A DNA stretch of 64,000 bases from positions 62,001 to 126,000 of the forward strand of contig JAXMFU010000004.1 of assembly GCA_046347625.1 (NCBI GenBank). Reading direction: 5' to 3'. Position numbers and translations under genes: made by a program. The DNA is from CAIMUS01 sp046347625. Its GTDB lineage: Bacteria > Pseudomonadota > Gammaproteobacteria > Competibacterales > Competibacteraceae. Below are positions 27,635 through 35,648 of the stretch, one piece after another. How positions within the stretch are numbered: position 1 is the first letter of the stretch; each line of letters opens with the position of its first letter. The notes beneath the pieces are model-generated. The model saw only the letters and a list, made by a program, of their open reading frames with translations. It did no database searches and was not told the origin of the DNA.

Positions 27635-28906
27635 CTACTGTTCGAGCGACCTGACCAGTTCATCGTAATCATTAACACCCTTTTCTCTGGCAATCTCCCG
27701 GTAGAAGCTCTCTTCCGTACCCAAAAAGGTATTTTTGAGGAAAATTTCAAAAAGTCGTTTAACCAGTGGCGCATTCCAACCTGGAAAATCAGGAGTCTGT
27801 TCGTAGGCAGCTCGATAAGATTCCATTTCTTCAGGTGTGAGACTCTCGATTAGCAGAATGGTTGACGCCTTTCGTCTCTCTCGCGCTTCCTGCTGGATAG
27901 CTTTTAATAATTGACGGTTACCTTCCTGTTTTTTCAGAATGACTGCCTGCTCTTCTTTCTTTTTTTTTCCTTCTCTCTGTTCTACTGTTAATTTTCCGTA
28001 ACCTTCCTTGAGGCACTTGGCAAGGTATGCTCCCACATCAAGAATTGGTTTACTGTTCACCCGCCTGTCAACATCACTCATGACTTTATCAAAGATTTCT
28101 CGGACAACTTCCGCTCCTTGTTCCGCTATTACCTTAAGAGCATCCTTTTTGGTAATACCATGTTGGGTCAGCAATGCTACCAGTTCTTCTTGCGCCGGCG
28201 GTAACGGTGTTGGCTCCACGATAGAGATACTTTTTGAATTCCTTTTAATCAAAAACAATAGGGAAACAATCCGTTTTCCTTCTTTAAGCTCCTCAAACTT
28301 GAAAGATATATCAGATTTGCTATTGATTTCCTTGAAGGCGGGATTAATTACCTTGCGCTTAAAATCATTGTAACGTGTATATTCATCAGGCTGTATTCCG
28401 AGTATTTCCCGCAGATCGACAACTCGAAATTTCCGCTTACCGATACTCTCGTACTGCTTAAGAAGCTGGTAAATACGGATGGAATAGGAACTCTTAAAAT
28501 GAAGGATGATATCCAGATAAAAGCTGGTAAATTGGCTCTTGAGCGCAAGCAAATAGGGCTTCAGCGCTGGATCGAACCGTAGCCGAACAGAACCTTCACT
28601 CTCCAAATACTTGGCTGAAGAAATCCATCCAATTTGCAGTTCGCCGGTAGGCTCCTGGATAATTATTTCCCGTTCCCGCAGCCGCCTGGTAATTTTTTTC
28701 GCTTCCACATACATGCTCTGAGTTTTCAGACCCAGGAACTCGGAAAGCTCTCCCAAGTGAATGATGTAATCTTCAAAGTCCTTATCCTCCAGACTGATCA
28801 TTGAAATCATCACCAGCACAAGTCGCTGCTCCTGAATGGTGAGCGCAAACTTTGCCTCGACGAGCTTGTTGGACTGGGTCACAACGGACTGCTTGTTGAT
28901 TTCCAT
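27635..28906 (-). CDS. Rep_3-family plasmid replication initiator
   Basis: A 423-residue protein. VVTQSNKLVEAKFALTIQEQ is the classic Rep_3 (RepE/pi/RepA-type) start, followed by the two winged-helix domains (LGELSEFLGLKTQSMYVEAK and SYSIRIYQLLKQYESIGKR, VVDLREILGIQPDEYTRY). The C-terminal ~180 residues are an unusual helical, Lys/Glu-rich extension (EQREGKKKKEEQAVILKK). The gene is AT-richer than its neighbours. Iterons and an inverted repeat stand directly upstream, so it should bind them as a monomer to start replication and as a dimer to repress itself. Confidence 0.92.
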   Translation of the reverse strand: MEINKQSVVTQSNKLVEAKFALTIQEQRLVLVMISMISLEDKDFEDYIIHLGELSEFLGLKTQSMYVEAKKITRRLREREIIIQEPTGELQIGWISSAKYLESEGSVRLRFDPALKPYLLALKSQFTSFYLDIILHFKSSYSIRIYQLLKQYESIGKRKFRVVDLREILGIQPDEYTRYNDFKRKVINPAFKEINSKSDISFKFEELKEGKRIVSLLFLIKRNSKSISIVEPTPLPPAQEELVALLTQHGITKKDALKVIAEQGAEVVREIFDKVMSDVDRRVNSKPILDVGAYLAKCLKEGYGKLTVEQREGKKKKEEQAVILKKQEGNRQLLKAIQQEARERRKASTILLIESLTPEEMESYRAAYEQTPDFPGWNAPLVKRLFEIFLKNTFLGTEESFYREIAREKGVNDYDELVRSLEQ

Positions 28907-28952
28907 CAGCTGGCTACCCCTGCTGGATGAACGGACAGAGATGATAATACTT

Positions 28953-28981
28953 AAAACGACCTAAAAATAATAGGTCGTTTT
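28953..28981. promoter_or_regulatory. Inverted repeat upstream of rep, candidate Rep autoregulatory operator
   Basis: AAAACGACCTA (28953-28963) and TAGGTCGTTTT (28971-28981) form a perfect 11-bp inverted repeat, 47 bases before the rep start. Its right arm overlaps the first iteron and shares GTCGTTTT with it. In Rep_3 plasmids an inverted version of the iteron half-site is the dimer-binding operator. Confidence 0.65.
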
Positions 28982-29088
28982 TGACACCAAAAAAGTCGTT
29001 TTTGACACCAAAAAAGTCGTTTTTGACACCAAAAAAGTCGTTTTTGACACCAAAAAAGTCGTTTTTGACACCAAAAAAGTCGTTTTTA
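28974..29088. repeat. Replication-origin iterons (five 21-bp repeats plus a partial)
   Basis: Five identical tandem units GTCGTTTTTGACACCAAAAAA start at 28974, 28995, 29016, 29037 and 29058, followed by a partial sixth (29079-29088). A 21-bp period places them on the same helix face. A separated match (TGACACCAAAAAAGTCGTCT) is at 29319-29338. Between them lie AT-rich DNA and three direct AAAACAAGTT repeats (29140-29168), suitable for strand opening. The 580-bp stretch 28907-29486 holds no gene. Confidence 0.9.
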
Positions 29089-29486
29089 CCTGACTTTTAT
29101 TCAATAAAATCAAATACTTATGCCACCCGAAAACGCTTTAAAACAAGTTAAAACAAGTTAAAACAAGCACAACAGCAGAACATGGAAAAAATATCTCTCC
29201 TTGACAACTTTTTTGTGTGCTTTTTTGAGAAAAAAAAAAACCGGTAAAGAGTAGTACTGTGTCATAATCGTAATCACAAAGTAGGTTACTGAACTGCAGA
29301 CGCTTTTACACTTTCCTCTGACACCAAAAAAGTCGTCTTTAGACAAATAAATTTTCAAAAATCAATAGCTTAAATCAAAAAATCAATATCAAGCAAGGCT
29401 CTGCTAGACAGTCTAAAACCACTACCAGTAGTATGTTATGGGATTAATGACCCCAAGATATGGGTACCCCAAAACTGTCTACAGTG

Positions 29487-29723
29487 TTACCCAGTAAGAC
29501 TGGCCCCGAACTTTTCCCGGATACGGTCGCGTTCCTGTTCGAGCGCCGGCGCTGGTTTTCCAGTCGGCGGTTCTACCGGTGTCATGCTCCCCTCCTTTAA
29601 CAGCGTCAGTCCCAGGGTTGCCAACAGCCGCAGCCGTTCTGCCCGACCCCGCGGTTTGATCGGTTCAAGCTCGGCCGCCAGTTCCCGGTACGTGTTCGGG
29701 GCGATATAGACGATAACCCGCAT
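29487..29723 (-). CDS. Small partition adaptor, ParR/StbB-like (by position)
   Basis: A 78-residue protein: RVIVYIAPNTYRELAAELEPI, RAERLRLLATLGLTLL, then a Pro/Glu-rich tail ending in REKFGASLTG. The first half is compatible with a ribbon-helix-helix DNA-binding unit as found in ParR/StbB adaptors. It lies six bases downstream of the ParM-like gene on the same strand, the usual parMR order. Sequence similarity to known ParR was not obvious to me; the role is inferred from context. Confidence 0.55.
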   Translation of the reverse strand: MRVIVYIAPNTYRELAAELEPIKPRGRAERLRLLATLGLTLLKEGSMTPVEPPTGKPAPALEQERDRIREKFGASLTG

Positions 29724-29729
29724 CGTCGT

Positions 29730-30719
29730 TCAGGGCTGCCGGCCGGGTTGACCGAAGTACCAGAAACCGCGGGCGTTGGCGAACACTGGTTCCTGGGGCA
29801 CCAGCACCTGACTGCCGGGAAACAGGTGGCGAACGGCGGCTTCGAAGAAGCGGGCGCCGCCGCCCACCAGCAGCACCACATCCACCCCTTGCGTCTCGTT
29901 ACGCAGCGATTCCTGCAAGGCCGTGAGGGCAACGCCGACGGTATGCTGACCGGCGCGTTCCAGATAAGGCCGCGTATCGATGGGTTGCCCGAACAGCACG
30001 ACGTGATCCTTGCCCAGACGGAGCGCCTGTTCGAGCCGTTCCCGGCTCACCTTACCGCCGTGGTCGGTGGTGATCAGGCGGCTGGCCTGTTCCAGCAGCA
30101 CCGAGGTCGCCTGATGGCTGGTGCCGGAGGACTGGTGGCGGATCTCGCCGTCCACTACGAACACCCAGTCCACCGAGAAGAAACCGGGGTCGATCACCAG
30201 CACCCGGGTGTCATTCAGCAGTTCGGGGCTTGGATGCTGGGCCAGCAGATCCAGATATCCGCCGCCCGGCTGGGGAATCACCCTGACCTGTTCGACCACT
30301 ACGGTCCGTTTCGGTGTGACGGCATGTTCGCCTCGCAGCTGCTCAGCCAGCGCCGTGCGCCGCTTTTGATCGAGCCACTGGGCGACCGGCAGGCCGGTGA
30401 CGACCCAATCCACCTGCGGCTGTTCGGACAGCAGCAAGGCGGCATGGTACAGCGCCTGGTAGGAAGCCGTGCCCGGATAGTTCTCATGCAGGACCCGGTT
30501 CCAGTTCTGTAACCGCTCCGGGCTGACGCAGGCGGCATAGTGTTCATTGTTCGCCAGTACCCGCAGGGTGTCGTCATCGCCGGCGTTCATCCGCTCCGGC
30601 AGACGATCCACCGGCGCCGCGCCCGCGGGCCGCAACTGCAACTGCGGTGCGGCCTCCACCTCGCCCATCACCAGCTTTACATTCGAATAACCGATATCGA
30701 TACCCATACCGAACGGCAT
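29730..30719 (-). CDS. ParM/StbA-like actin-type plasmid partition ATPase
   Basis: A 329-residue protein with FGMGIDIGYSNVKLVMGEVE (phosphate-1 loop), VLVIDPGFFSVDWVFV (phosphate-2 loop with D-P-G) and VVLLVGGGARFFEAAVRHLF (adenosine motif) in the order and spacing of ParM/StbA actins. The ATG at 30719 has AGGAGA upstream. Such proteins form dynamic filaments that push plasmid copies apart through ParR bound to a centromere. With rep and iterons next to it, this marks the segment as a replicon backbone. Confidence 0.85.
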   Translation of the reverse strand: MPFGMGIDIGYSNVKLVMGEVEAAPQLQLRPAGAAPVDRLPERMNAGDDDTLRVLANNEHYAACVSPERLQNWNRVLHENYPGTASYQALYHAALLLSEQPQVDWVVTGLPVAQWLDQKRRTALAEQLRGEHAVTPKRTVVVEQVRVIPQPGGGYLDLLAQHPSPELLNDTRVLVIDPGFFSVDWVFVVDGEIRHQSSGTSHQATSVLLEQASRLITTDHGGKVSRERLEQALRLGKDHVVLFGQPIDTRPYLERAGQHTVGVALTALQESLRNETQGVDVVLLVGGGARFFEAAVRHLFPGSQVLVPQEPVFANARGFWYFGQPGRQP

Positions 30720-31246
30720 CACAGTCTCCTCAAGGTCTCCAGCAAGTACACAGGTTGCACCGGTGGCGATGACTCAAAGCCACCGCACGACACCTCTGAC
30801 ACGGTGAGTACGTGTAGGCGATGACCTTAACCCCCGCGATGACCGTCCGGTATATCGAAAAGTGGCTCATACAGGGCATTTTTCGTAACTCCACCGATAG
30901 CGCCCTGGCGCTACGCTGAGCCGGTGCCTGGGACAGACGGGTTAGCTTCGTGGTGAGACCTTCCCCCAACCGGGTTTTGGCTCAATCCGCTACCCCTGTT
31001 TGTCGAGGCTTGCTGCCGGTGGGGGAGAGCGCTGCGCGTTTCCCAAAAATAGCTTTTGGGAAAGCACCGGACTGTCAGCCAGGGAAGTTGTACCGAGAAT
31101 GGCTTATCCGTTTCCCAAAATCGTTTTTGGGAAAACCGACGCTGCCTCCACTTTTCTGGGGAAATCGATGATACGAGGGTCAATCCCGTCGGGATACCTG
31201 TCAACGCCAGGGATTGCCCAAATAGATAAGCGTTTGGGGAAATCGC
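30720..31246. promoter_or_regulatory. Intergenic region between parM and mobI: candidate oriT/centromere
   Basis: Divergent, gene-free 527 bp. Two strong palindromes occur 72 bp apart: TTTCCCAAAAATAGCTTTTGGGAAA with a 10-bp arm (31039-31063) and TTTCCCAAAATCGTTTTTGGGAAA (31111-31134). A related half-site TTTGGGGAAATCG ends at 31235. In SXT/R391 and IncC elements oriT lies next to mobI, and ParM systems need an adjacent centromere, so either or both functions could be here. No nick site can be named. Confidence 0.5.
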
Positions 31247-31870
31247 ATGTCAGCACCTTCACCCCCGGCGCCGGTCGAGGCGACCGGTGTTACCGACCTG
31301 ATCCAGCAGTTGCATCGACTCGCCGCGGTATTGAATCCCGCCACCACCGCGATCGGCGAAGATAAAGGTAGCGTGCTGGCTCCCTCGATCGCGGAACTGA
31401 TCATCGGACTGGTGGATCTGTGCCTTGCCGACCTGGTGCAGCAGGCCCGACAACTGACGGATTCGGTCTGGGCCACGCACTTGCAGGAAAACCGTCACCG
31501 TCCGCGCAGCGCCTGGGGGCGGGTACTGGTCCGGGCCCGCTTGCACCACGGCAACATCGCGATTGAGTGGTTTATCCAGCGGACCAGCCGGGCCGTCGAC
31601 ACATCCTCCGGGCGCCGACGGGTTTTTTCCGAGCATTTACGTAAGGGGCGGGGCTACCGCTATCCCCTCTCCGCCTTCAAACCCTATGCCCGGGACTGGG
31701 AATTGCCGCTGATCGAAACGTGTGAAGCGCGCTTTGCGGAACTGCGCCGGCAGGGCGCGTTGTGGGTTAAAGTGCGTGCGCTGGTGCGGCGACTGCAGCC
31801 GGCGGCGGAGAAAGCCCAGCCTGTGCCCAGTGTCAATTATTTTTTAACATCAGTGACAATTATTTTTTAA
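31247..31870 (+). CDS. MobI-like auxiliary mobilisation protein (3' end replaced by IS21)
   Basis: 207 residues, of which the last 13 come from the IS21 end entered at 31831. The central part (AWGRVLVRARLHHGNIAIEWF, RRRVFSEHLRKGRGYRYPLS, ARDWELPLIETCEARFAELR) matches my recollection of the MobI(A/C) family, the protein needed with the TraI relaxase to process oriT of SXT/IncC elements. The N-terminal ~90 residues are helical and variable. It stands beside a palindrome-rich gap, as MobI does beside oriT. Only a short C-terminal tail was altered, so it could still work. Confidence 0.6.
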   Translation: MSAPSPPAPVEATGVTDLIQQLHRLAAVLNPATTAIGEDKGSVLAPSIAELIIGLVDLCLADLVQQARQLTDSVWATHLQENRHRPRSAWGRVLVRARLHHGNIAIEWFIQRTSRAVDTSSGRRRVFSEHLRKGRGYRYPLSAFKPYARDWELPLIETCEARFAELRRQGALWVKVRALVRRLQPAAEKAQPVPSVNYFLTSVTIIF

Positions 31871-31875
31871 CATTG

Positions 31876-32712
31876 TCAGTGGGGCCACTCCACCTCGGTC
31901 ACCGGCTCTGGAGAGCGGTGAGGGTCATGCGTCTCATCCTCAGTCGACGTGTCACTGTCAGTATGAGGAGCAGGCTGTTGCCGTTCCTTGGCCTGTTCGG
32001 TCCGAAAACTCGAGCCGGTCATCTCCAAGATGATGGCATGATGGACGAGCCTGTCAATGGCGGCTGCCGTCGTCAGGGGATCTTGGAAAATGCGATCCCA
32101 TTGACTGAAGACGAGATTGCTGCTGATGAGTACGCTCTTGCGCTCGTAGCGCTCAGCCAAAAAAGTAAATAGGACTTCCATTTCCGCCCGACTTTGCTGC
32201 ACGTAGCCAATATCGTCCAGAATGATGGCGGCAAAGCCATCCAGCTTATGTAGTTCCTGTTCCAGGCGCAGGGCTTGCTTGGCGGCAAGCAACCGTTGTA
32301 CCAGTTGGTAAGCAGGCGCAAACAAGACCCGATAACCCCGCTCTATCAGGGCATGACCCACGGCACACAGCACGTGGGTTTTGCCTCGACCCGGTAACCC
32401 AAACGCCAGTATATTCTGGGCTTGGTCGACAAAATGCCCCTCGCACAGGGTGGGGAGCTGGCGGCGTACGGGGATGGGGAGGTGGTTCACCTGCAAGGTC
32501 GTCAGCGTCTTGCTGGAGGGCAACCTCGATTCCTGCCGCCGCCGTTGGACCCGGCACTGGCGGCGTGCCGCCACTTCCAGTTCCGCCAGGGTATAGAGGT
32601 AGCGCGTAAAGCTCCAACCCGACCGTTCGGCCTCGATCGCCAATGATTGTGCCTGGGCCAGCACGGTGGATAGGTGTAGCTCCCGCAGGAGGAGTTCGAG
32701 ACTGTCGGTCAT
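31876..32712 (-). CDS. istB: IS21-family helper ATPase IstB
   Basis: A 278-residue AAA+ protein: LEVAARRQCRVQRRRQES, Walker A ILAFGLPGRGKTHVLCAVG (GRGKTH), Walker B GFAAIILDDIGYVQQS, then SAVVLISSNLVFSQWDRIF-type sensor region and DRLVHHAIILEMTGSSFR. This is typical IstB, which forms a clamshell assembly on DNA and recruits the transposase. The start overlaps the istA stop (ATGA). The last ~45 residues are an acidic tail not usual for the family. Confidence 0.92.
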   Translation of the reverse strand: MTDSLELLLRELHLSTVLAQAQSLAIEAERSGWSFTRYLYTLAELEVAARRQCRVQRRRQESRLPSSKTLTTLQVNHLPIPVRRQLPTLCEGHFVDQAQNILAFGLPGRGKTHVLCAVGHALIERGYRVLFAPAYQLVQRLLAAKQALRLEQELHKLDGFAAIILDDIGYVQQSRAEMEVLFTFLAERYERKSVLISSNLVFSQWDRIFQDPLTTAAAIDRLVHHAIILEMTGSSFRTEQAKERQQPAPHTDSDTSTEDETHDPHRSPEPVTEVEWPH

Positions 32713-34187
32713 CGCGTGAGCTCTCCCAGCAGGGTGTCATAACTGGCTAACTCGACCGCTGGGATCGCCAAGGCAGGTACGACCGGCAGGGCGGGACGGA
32801 CCAACTCGCGCACCCGGTCCGGCTCGGGTACCTGCCCGGCTTCCAACACTAACTCCAGGGCCGCCTGGACCTCTGCCTCCTGGGTCGAGGCGGCCAAGTG
32901 CAGCAGTCGGAGGTAGGCGGCATCGCCAGCGGTACCGGGATGAGCGGCTTGCAGCGCCGCGTAAGCCCGCCGAAATACCAGCGTCGGGAATAACGCTTCC
33001 CGGTAACGATAACGGGCAAAGGCCCCTGGTTTTTGCACCAGCGACCAGATCACATGGCGGTAGTCAATGGCATGATGCGAACGACCGATCAAGCGGGGCA
33101 TCTCCTGAATCCAAGTCGCGCCGTAAAAGACCGCCACGTGGTTTTCATAGACCTGTACCCGGAGTGACTGCTGCACCAGGCGGGGGGGTACGGAATAGAG
33201 ATTGCCGAGCACGTTGATCGTGCTGTTTTGGCTGACCCGCACCGTGAGCTCCTTAAATTCCGGGAAGCGGTCAACGGTCAGCGGCTGCATCACCGCCAAT
33301 TCGTCCTGTAACCGGGCCTGCCGGCGGTGGTTCTCCTGGTGTAACCGCCCTTCCAACCACGCGTCAAAGGCCACTTCCGACACAAAGTCGCTACTCCCCC
33401 GACCTAGCAGGGCCTGCTGGAGGAAGCGTTTGAAAGCGCCGTTGTGGGCTTCCACCGTGCCATTTTGTTCTTTCTGGCCGACGGCGATGGTCCGCGGTTT
33501 CATGCCCAGGTGGGCCATCAGCTCCAGATATTCGCGGTTGAATTCCCGCTGGCCGGTGCGCACCCGGTGGGTGGCACCGGTGGAGTTATCGGTCTGATGC
33601 CACGCAGGCACTTTCCCTAAGCGAAAGAGTGCCTCTTGAATCCCCCGTTTCAGCGCCAGCAACGATTCCGAGCGGCACCGGCAGGCCCACTGCCAATTCG
33701 AGTACGGCAGGACCACATGACACAGCAACGGCGCGTAAGATTCACCCTGCAGCGTCATTCCCAATTCACCCGTATGAGTAAAATCCGTCTGCACCGCTTC
33801 CCCCGGTCGGTGCTGCTGCGGAAAGAACACTTCTGCCGCCTGATCATCCCCGTGTAACGCCCGCCACCGCTGCACCCGCCGATGCAGCGTGCGGAGCTGG
33901 CCGGGCTGGAATTGGCCCGGGTAGCGTTCTTGTAACTCCTCGAAGAGGGTTCGTGCCCACAGCCCCGGCGCTTCGCGTAGGCGGGCCTCGATTTCCGGCC
34001 AGACGGCCGCAAATGGGTCCGGCCGGGTCCGCCACTCGTGCCTGGACTTCAGCTCCGAGGGCAGCTTGCCCAACCGCCGATACTTGGCCGCCGTCTGTCG
34101 GCACACGCCCGCTTTCGCTGCTGCCATACCTTCATTCCCATGCTTGCTCAATTCTTTCATGATCATTCTCACCTGTTGGTCTGTCAT
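32709..34187 (-). CDS. istA: IS21-family transposase IstA
   Basis: 492 aa. The ATG at 34187 (GGAGGG upstream) was preferred over an earlier in-frame start at 34241, since TDQQVRMIMKELSKHGNEG is the expected IstA helix-turn-helix start. The rve core has EAVQTDFTHTGELGM (first Asp), AWHQTDNSTGATHRV (second Asp) and GQKEQNGTVEAHNGAFKR (Glu). The C-terminal end-binding part contains TVRVSQNSTINVLGNLYSVP. The frame is intact, so the element may be mobile. Confidence 0.92.
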   Translation of the reverse strand: MTDQQVRMIMKELSKHGNEGMAAAKAGVCRQTAAKYRRLGKLPSELKSRHEWRTRPDPFAAVWPEIEARLREAPGLWARTLFEELQERYPGQFQPGQLRTLHRRVQRWRALHGDDQAAEVFFPQQHRPGEAVQTDFTHTGELGMTLQGESYAPLLCHVVLPYSNWQWACRCRSESLLALKRGIQEALFRLGKVPAWHQTDNSTGATHRVRTGQREFNREYLELMAHLGMKPRTIAVGQKEQNGTVEAHNGAFKRFLQQALLGRGSSDFVSEVAFDAWLEGRLHQENHRRQARLQDELAVMQPLTVDRFPEFKELTVRVSQNSTINVLGNLYSVPPRLVQQSLRVQVYENHVAVFYGATWIQEMPRLIGRSHHAIDYRHVIWSLVQKPGAFARYRYREALFPTLVFRRAYAALQAAHPGTAGDAAYLRLLHLAASTQEAEVQAALELVLEAGQVPEPDRVRELVRPALPVVPALAIPAVELASYDTLLGELTR

Positions 34188-34330
34188 CGTCACGGCTATG
34201 CCCTCCAGTTCACTGAAGAACACAGCTTGCCACGAACTCACAGGTGGCCTGCCATGTTAATTTTTAATTGTCATCCATGTTAATTTTTAATTGTCACTGA
34301 GCACCAGCCTGAGCCGCCGGAGGTTGCCTG

Positions 34331-35224
34331 ATGCGGCGCCGATCGCGTTGGCTGAGTGTCGCCCTGGTATACGCCCTGCTGTTTTCCCCGCTGGCAGCCG
34401 CAGCGGGTAAGCACCGTCGGCCTGTTCACTCGCTCTGGGAGATGCCGCCTGCCGCATCCGCTGTGCACCGTGCAGCGGTTTTCAGCCGTATGGCTAAACG
34501 GCTGCCGGAACGGCCCACACTCTGGAATGAACCTTATCGAGTTGCCACCCTGTCACCCGATGAGATTCAAGCGGCGCCGACGGTGACCATTGCGGACCGC
34601 TGGCCGTTTAACAGTCGTCCTACACTGACTGCTGAACCGCGTCCAAGGCCCGGTCTACGCCAGCCGACGCCTTTGAATGCCGAGCGCTACCGGGCACTCG
34701 TAACCGCTCACGCCGCCCGTTTTGGTCTGCCACCGGCGCTGATTCTGGCCGTAATCCATGCGGAATCCGGTTTTCAGCCGACCGCCGTCAGCCCGAAAGA
34801 TGCTGTCGGTTTGATGCAACTGGTGCCCGACAAGGGTGGTGCCGAGGCCCTGCGCTATGTAACGGGTGATACGTTTGCTCCACCGCCCACCCGGCAACAA
34901 CTGTATGATCCCGAGTTCAATATCCTGCTGGGTACGGCGTATTTACGCTGGCTGCTGGATGAGTCGTTTGCCGATATTATTCCCTGGGAAGTGCGTAAAG
35001 ACCTGGTACTGGCGGCCTATAATTGGGGACACGACCGGGTGCGCCGTCACCTGGTGGGTCAGCAGCCACCGGTAACCGTCGCCGAGGTCTGGGAACGGCT
35101 GGAACGAAAAGCACCCCTGGAAACCCGTCGCTATGTCCAGCGGGTGAATGAATGCCTGAATCGCTACGAAGGCATGGCGACTTTATCACCGCGGCGGGAA
35201 AATACCTTGGCGAGTCGCTACTGA
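34331..35224 (+). CDS. VirB1-like lytic transglycosylase
   Basis: A 297-residue exported protein with signal sequence (RRRSRWLSVALVYALLFSPLAAAA), a variable ~100-residue linker and an SLT domain: LILAVIHAESGFQPTAVSP with catalytic Glu, DAVGLMQLVPDKGG, INILLGTAYLRWLL-like packing and LVLAAYNWGHDRV. It would open peptidoglycan for assembly of the conjugation channel. Because traG once carried its own SLT domain, the element had two transglycosylase activities. It directly follows the IS21 end, so its original promoter may have been displaced. Confidence 0.88.
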   Translation: MRRRSRWLSVALVYALLFSPLAAAAGKHRRPVHSLWEMPPAASAVHRAAVFSRMAKRLPERPTLWNEPYRVATLSPDEIQAAPTVTIADRWPFNSRPTLTAEPRPRPGLRQPTPLNAERYRALVTAHAARFGLPPALILAVIHAESGFQPTAVSPKDAVGLMQLVPDKGGAEALRYVTGDTFAPPPTRQQLYDPEFNILLGTAYLRWLLDESFADIIPWEVRKDLVLAAYNWGHDRVRRHLVGQQPPVTVAEVWERLERKAPLETRRYVQRVNECLNRYEGMATLSPRRENTLASRY

Positions 35225-35244
35225 TACGGGGAGAGGGTAACAGA

Positions 35245-35532
35245 ATGCACTCTCGAGAACGGCCGGAGGTCAGCGTTTTAAGCCCTGTGGAGTTCGAACA
35301 GACGATGAAAATCCGGGTGGAATGCTATGCCGGCTATCGGGGTGAAGAAACACCGCGTGCGTTCTGGCTGGGCGATAATCGGCTCGAGGTCAAGGAAGTG
35401 CTCGACTGCTGGCTGGCGCCCGAGCAGCGCTATTTCAAAGTTCAGGCTGACGATAGGGGCATTTATATCCTGCGTCATGAAGTCCAGCCAGACGACTGGG
35501 AATTGACCCTGTTTCAGGCTTCGGGCGGCTGA
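35245..35532 (+). CDS. Conserved hypothetical cytoplasmic protein
   Basis: A 95-residue protein; a GGGGAGAGGG site precedes the ATG by about 8 bases. An alternative start at 35305 gives MKIRVECYAGYRGEETPRAF, which is where recognisable conservation begins (then FWLGDNRLEVKEVLDCWLAP, YFKVQADDRGIYILRHE and WELTLFQ). Small beta-rich proteins of this kind are widespread in proteobacteria without assigned function. It follows the transglycosylase by 20 bases and could be co-transcribed. Confidence 0.7.
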   Translation: MHSRERPEVSVLSPVEFEQTMKIRVECYAGYRGEETPRAFWLGDNRLEVKEVLDCWLAPEQRYFKVQADDRGIYILRHEVQPDDWELTLFQASGG

Positions 35533-35600
35533 CCACCTGGCGTAGCGCGATAGCAGTGACGGCCTTGTGTTTTTAGAAAGGGGGAATAGGATAGCTGGGT

Positions 35601-35621
35601 AGGCAGCATCTTTTGCTGCCT
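35601..35621. terminator. Hairpin, possible weak terminator before the helicase gene
   Basis: AGGCAGCA (35601-35608) pairs perfectly with TGCTGCCT (35614-35621) around a five-base loop. No T run follows, so intrinsic termination is doubtful; a leader function for the next gene (ATG 35649) is the alternative. An outer imperfect repeat (GGGGAATAG and CTATCCCC) reaches the start codon. Confidence 0.4.
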
Positions 35622-35648
35622 CCTGGTTGACGGGTCTACTCTATCCCC

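Larger units (their letters stand above)
31831..34296 (-). mobile_element. IS21-family insertion sequence
   Basis: The left end carries two repeats (TGTCAATTATTTTTTAACAT at 31831-31850 and TGACAATTATTTTTTAACAT at 31854-31873). The right end has two similar inverted units (TGACAATTAAAAATTAACAT read on the minus strand, ending at 34296). Multiple terminal repeats plus istA/istB define IS21. A target duplication could not be identified (flanks GCCCAG and CTGAGC). It separates the mobI end from the transglycosylase gene. Confidence 0.88.

Noticed and set aside
28974..29088. Regular 21-bp repeats considered as a CRISPR array
   Set aside because: Units are directly adjacent without spacers and stand upstream of a replication initiator; they are iterons.
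29158..29358. 66-codon frame on the minus strand in the origin
   Set aside because: It lies in AT-rich origin DNA, is Phe/Lys/Leu-rich and has no ribosome site.
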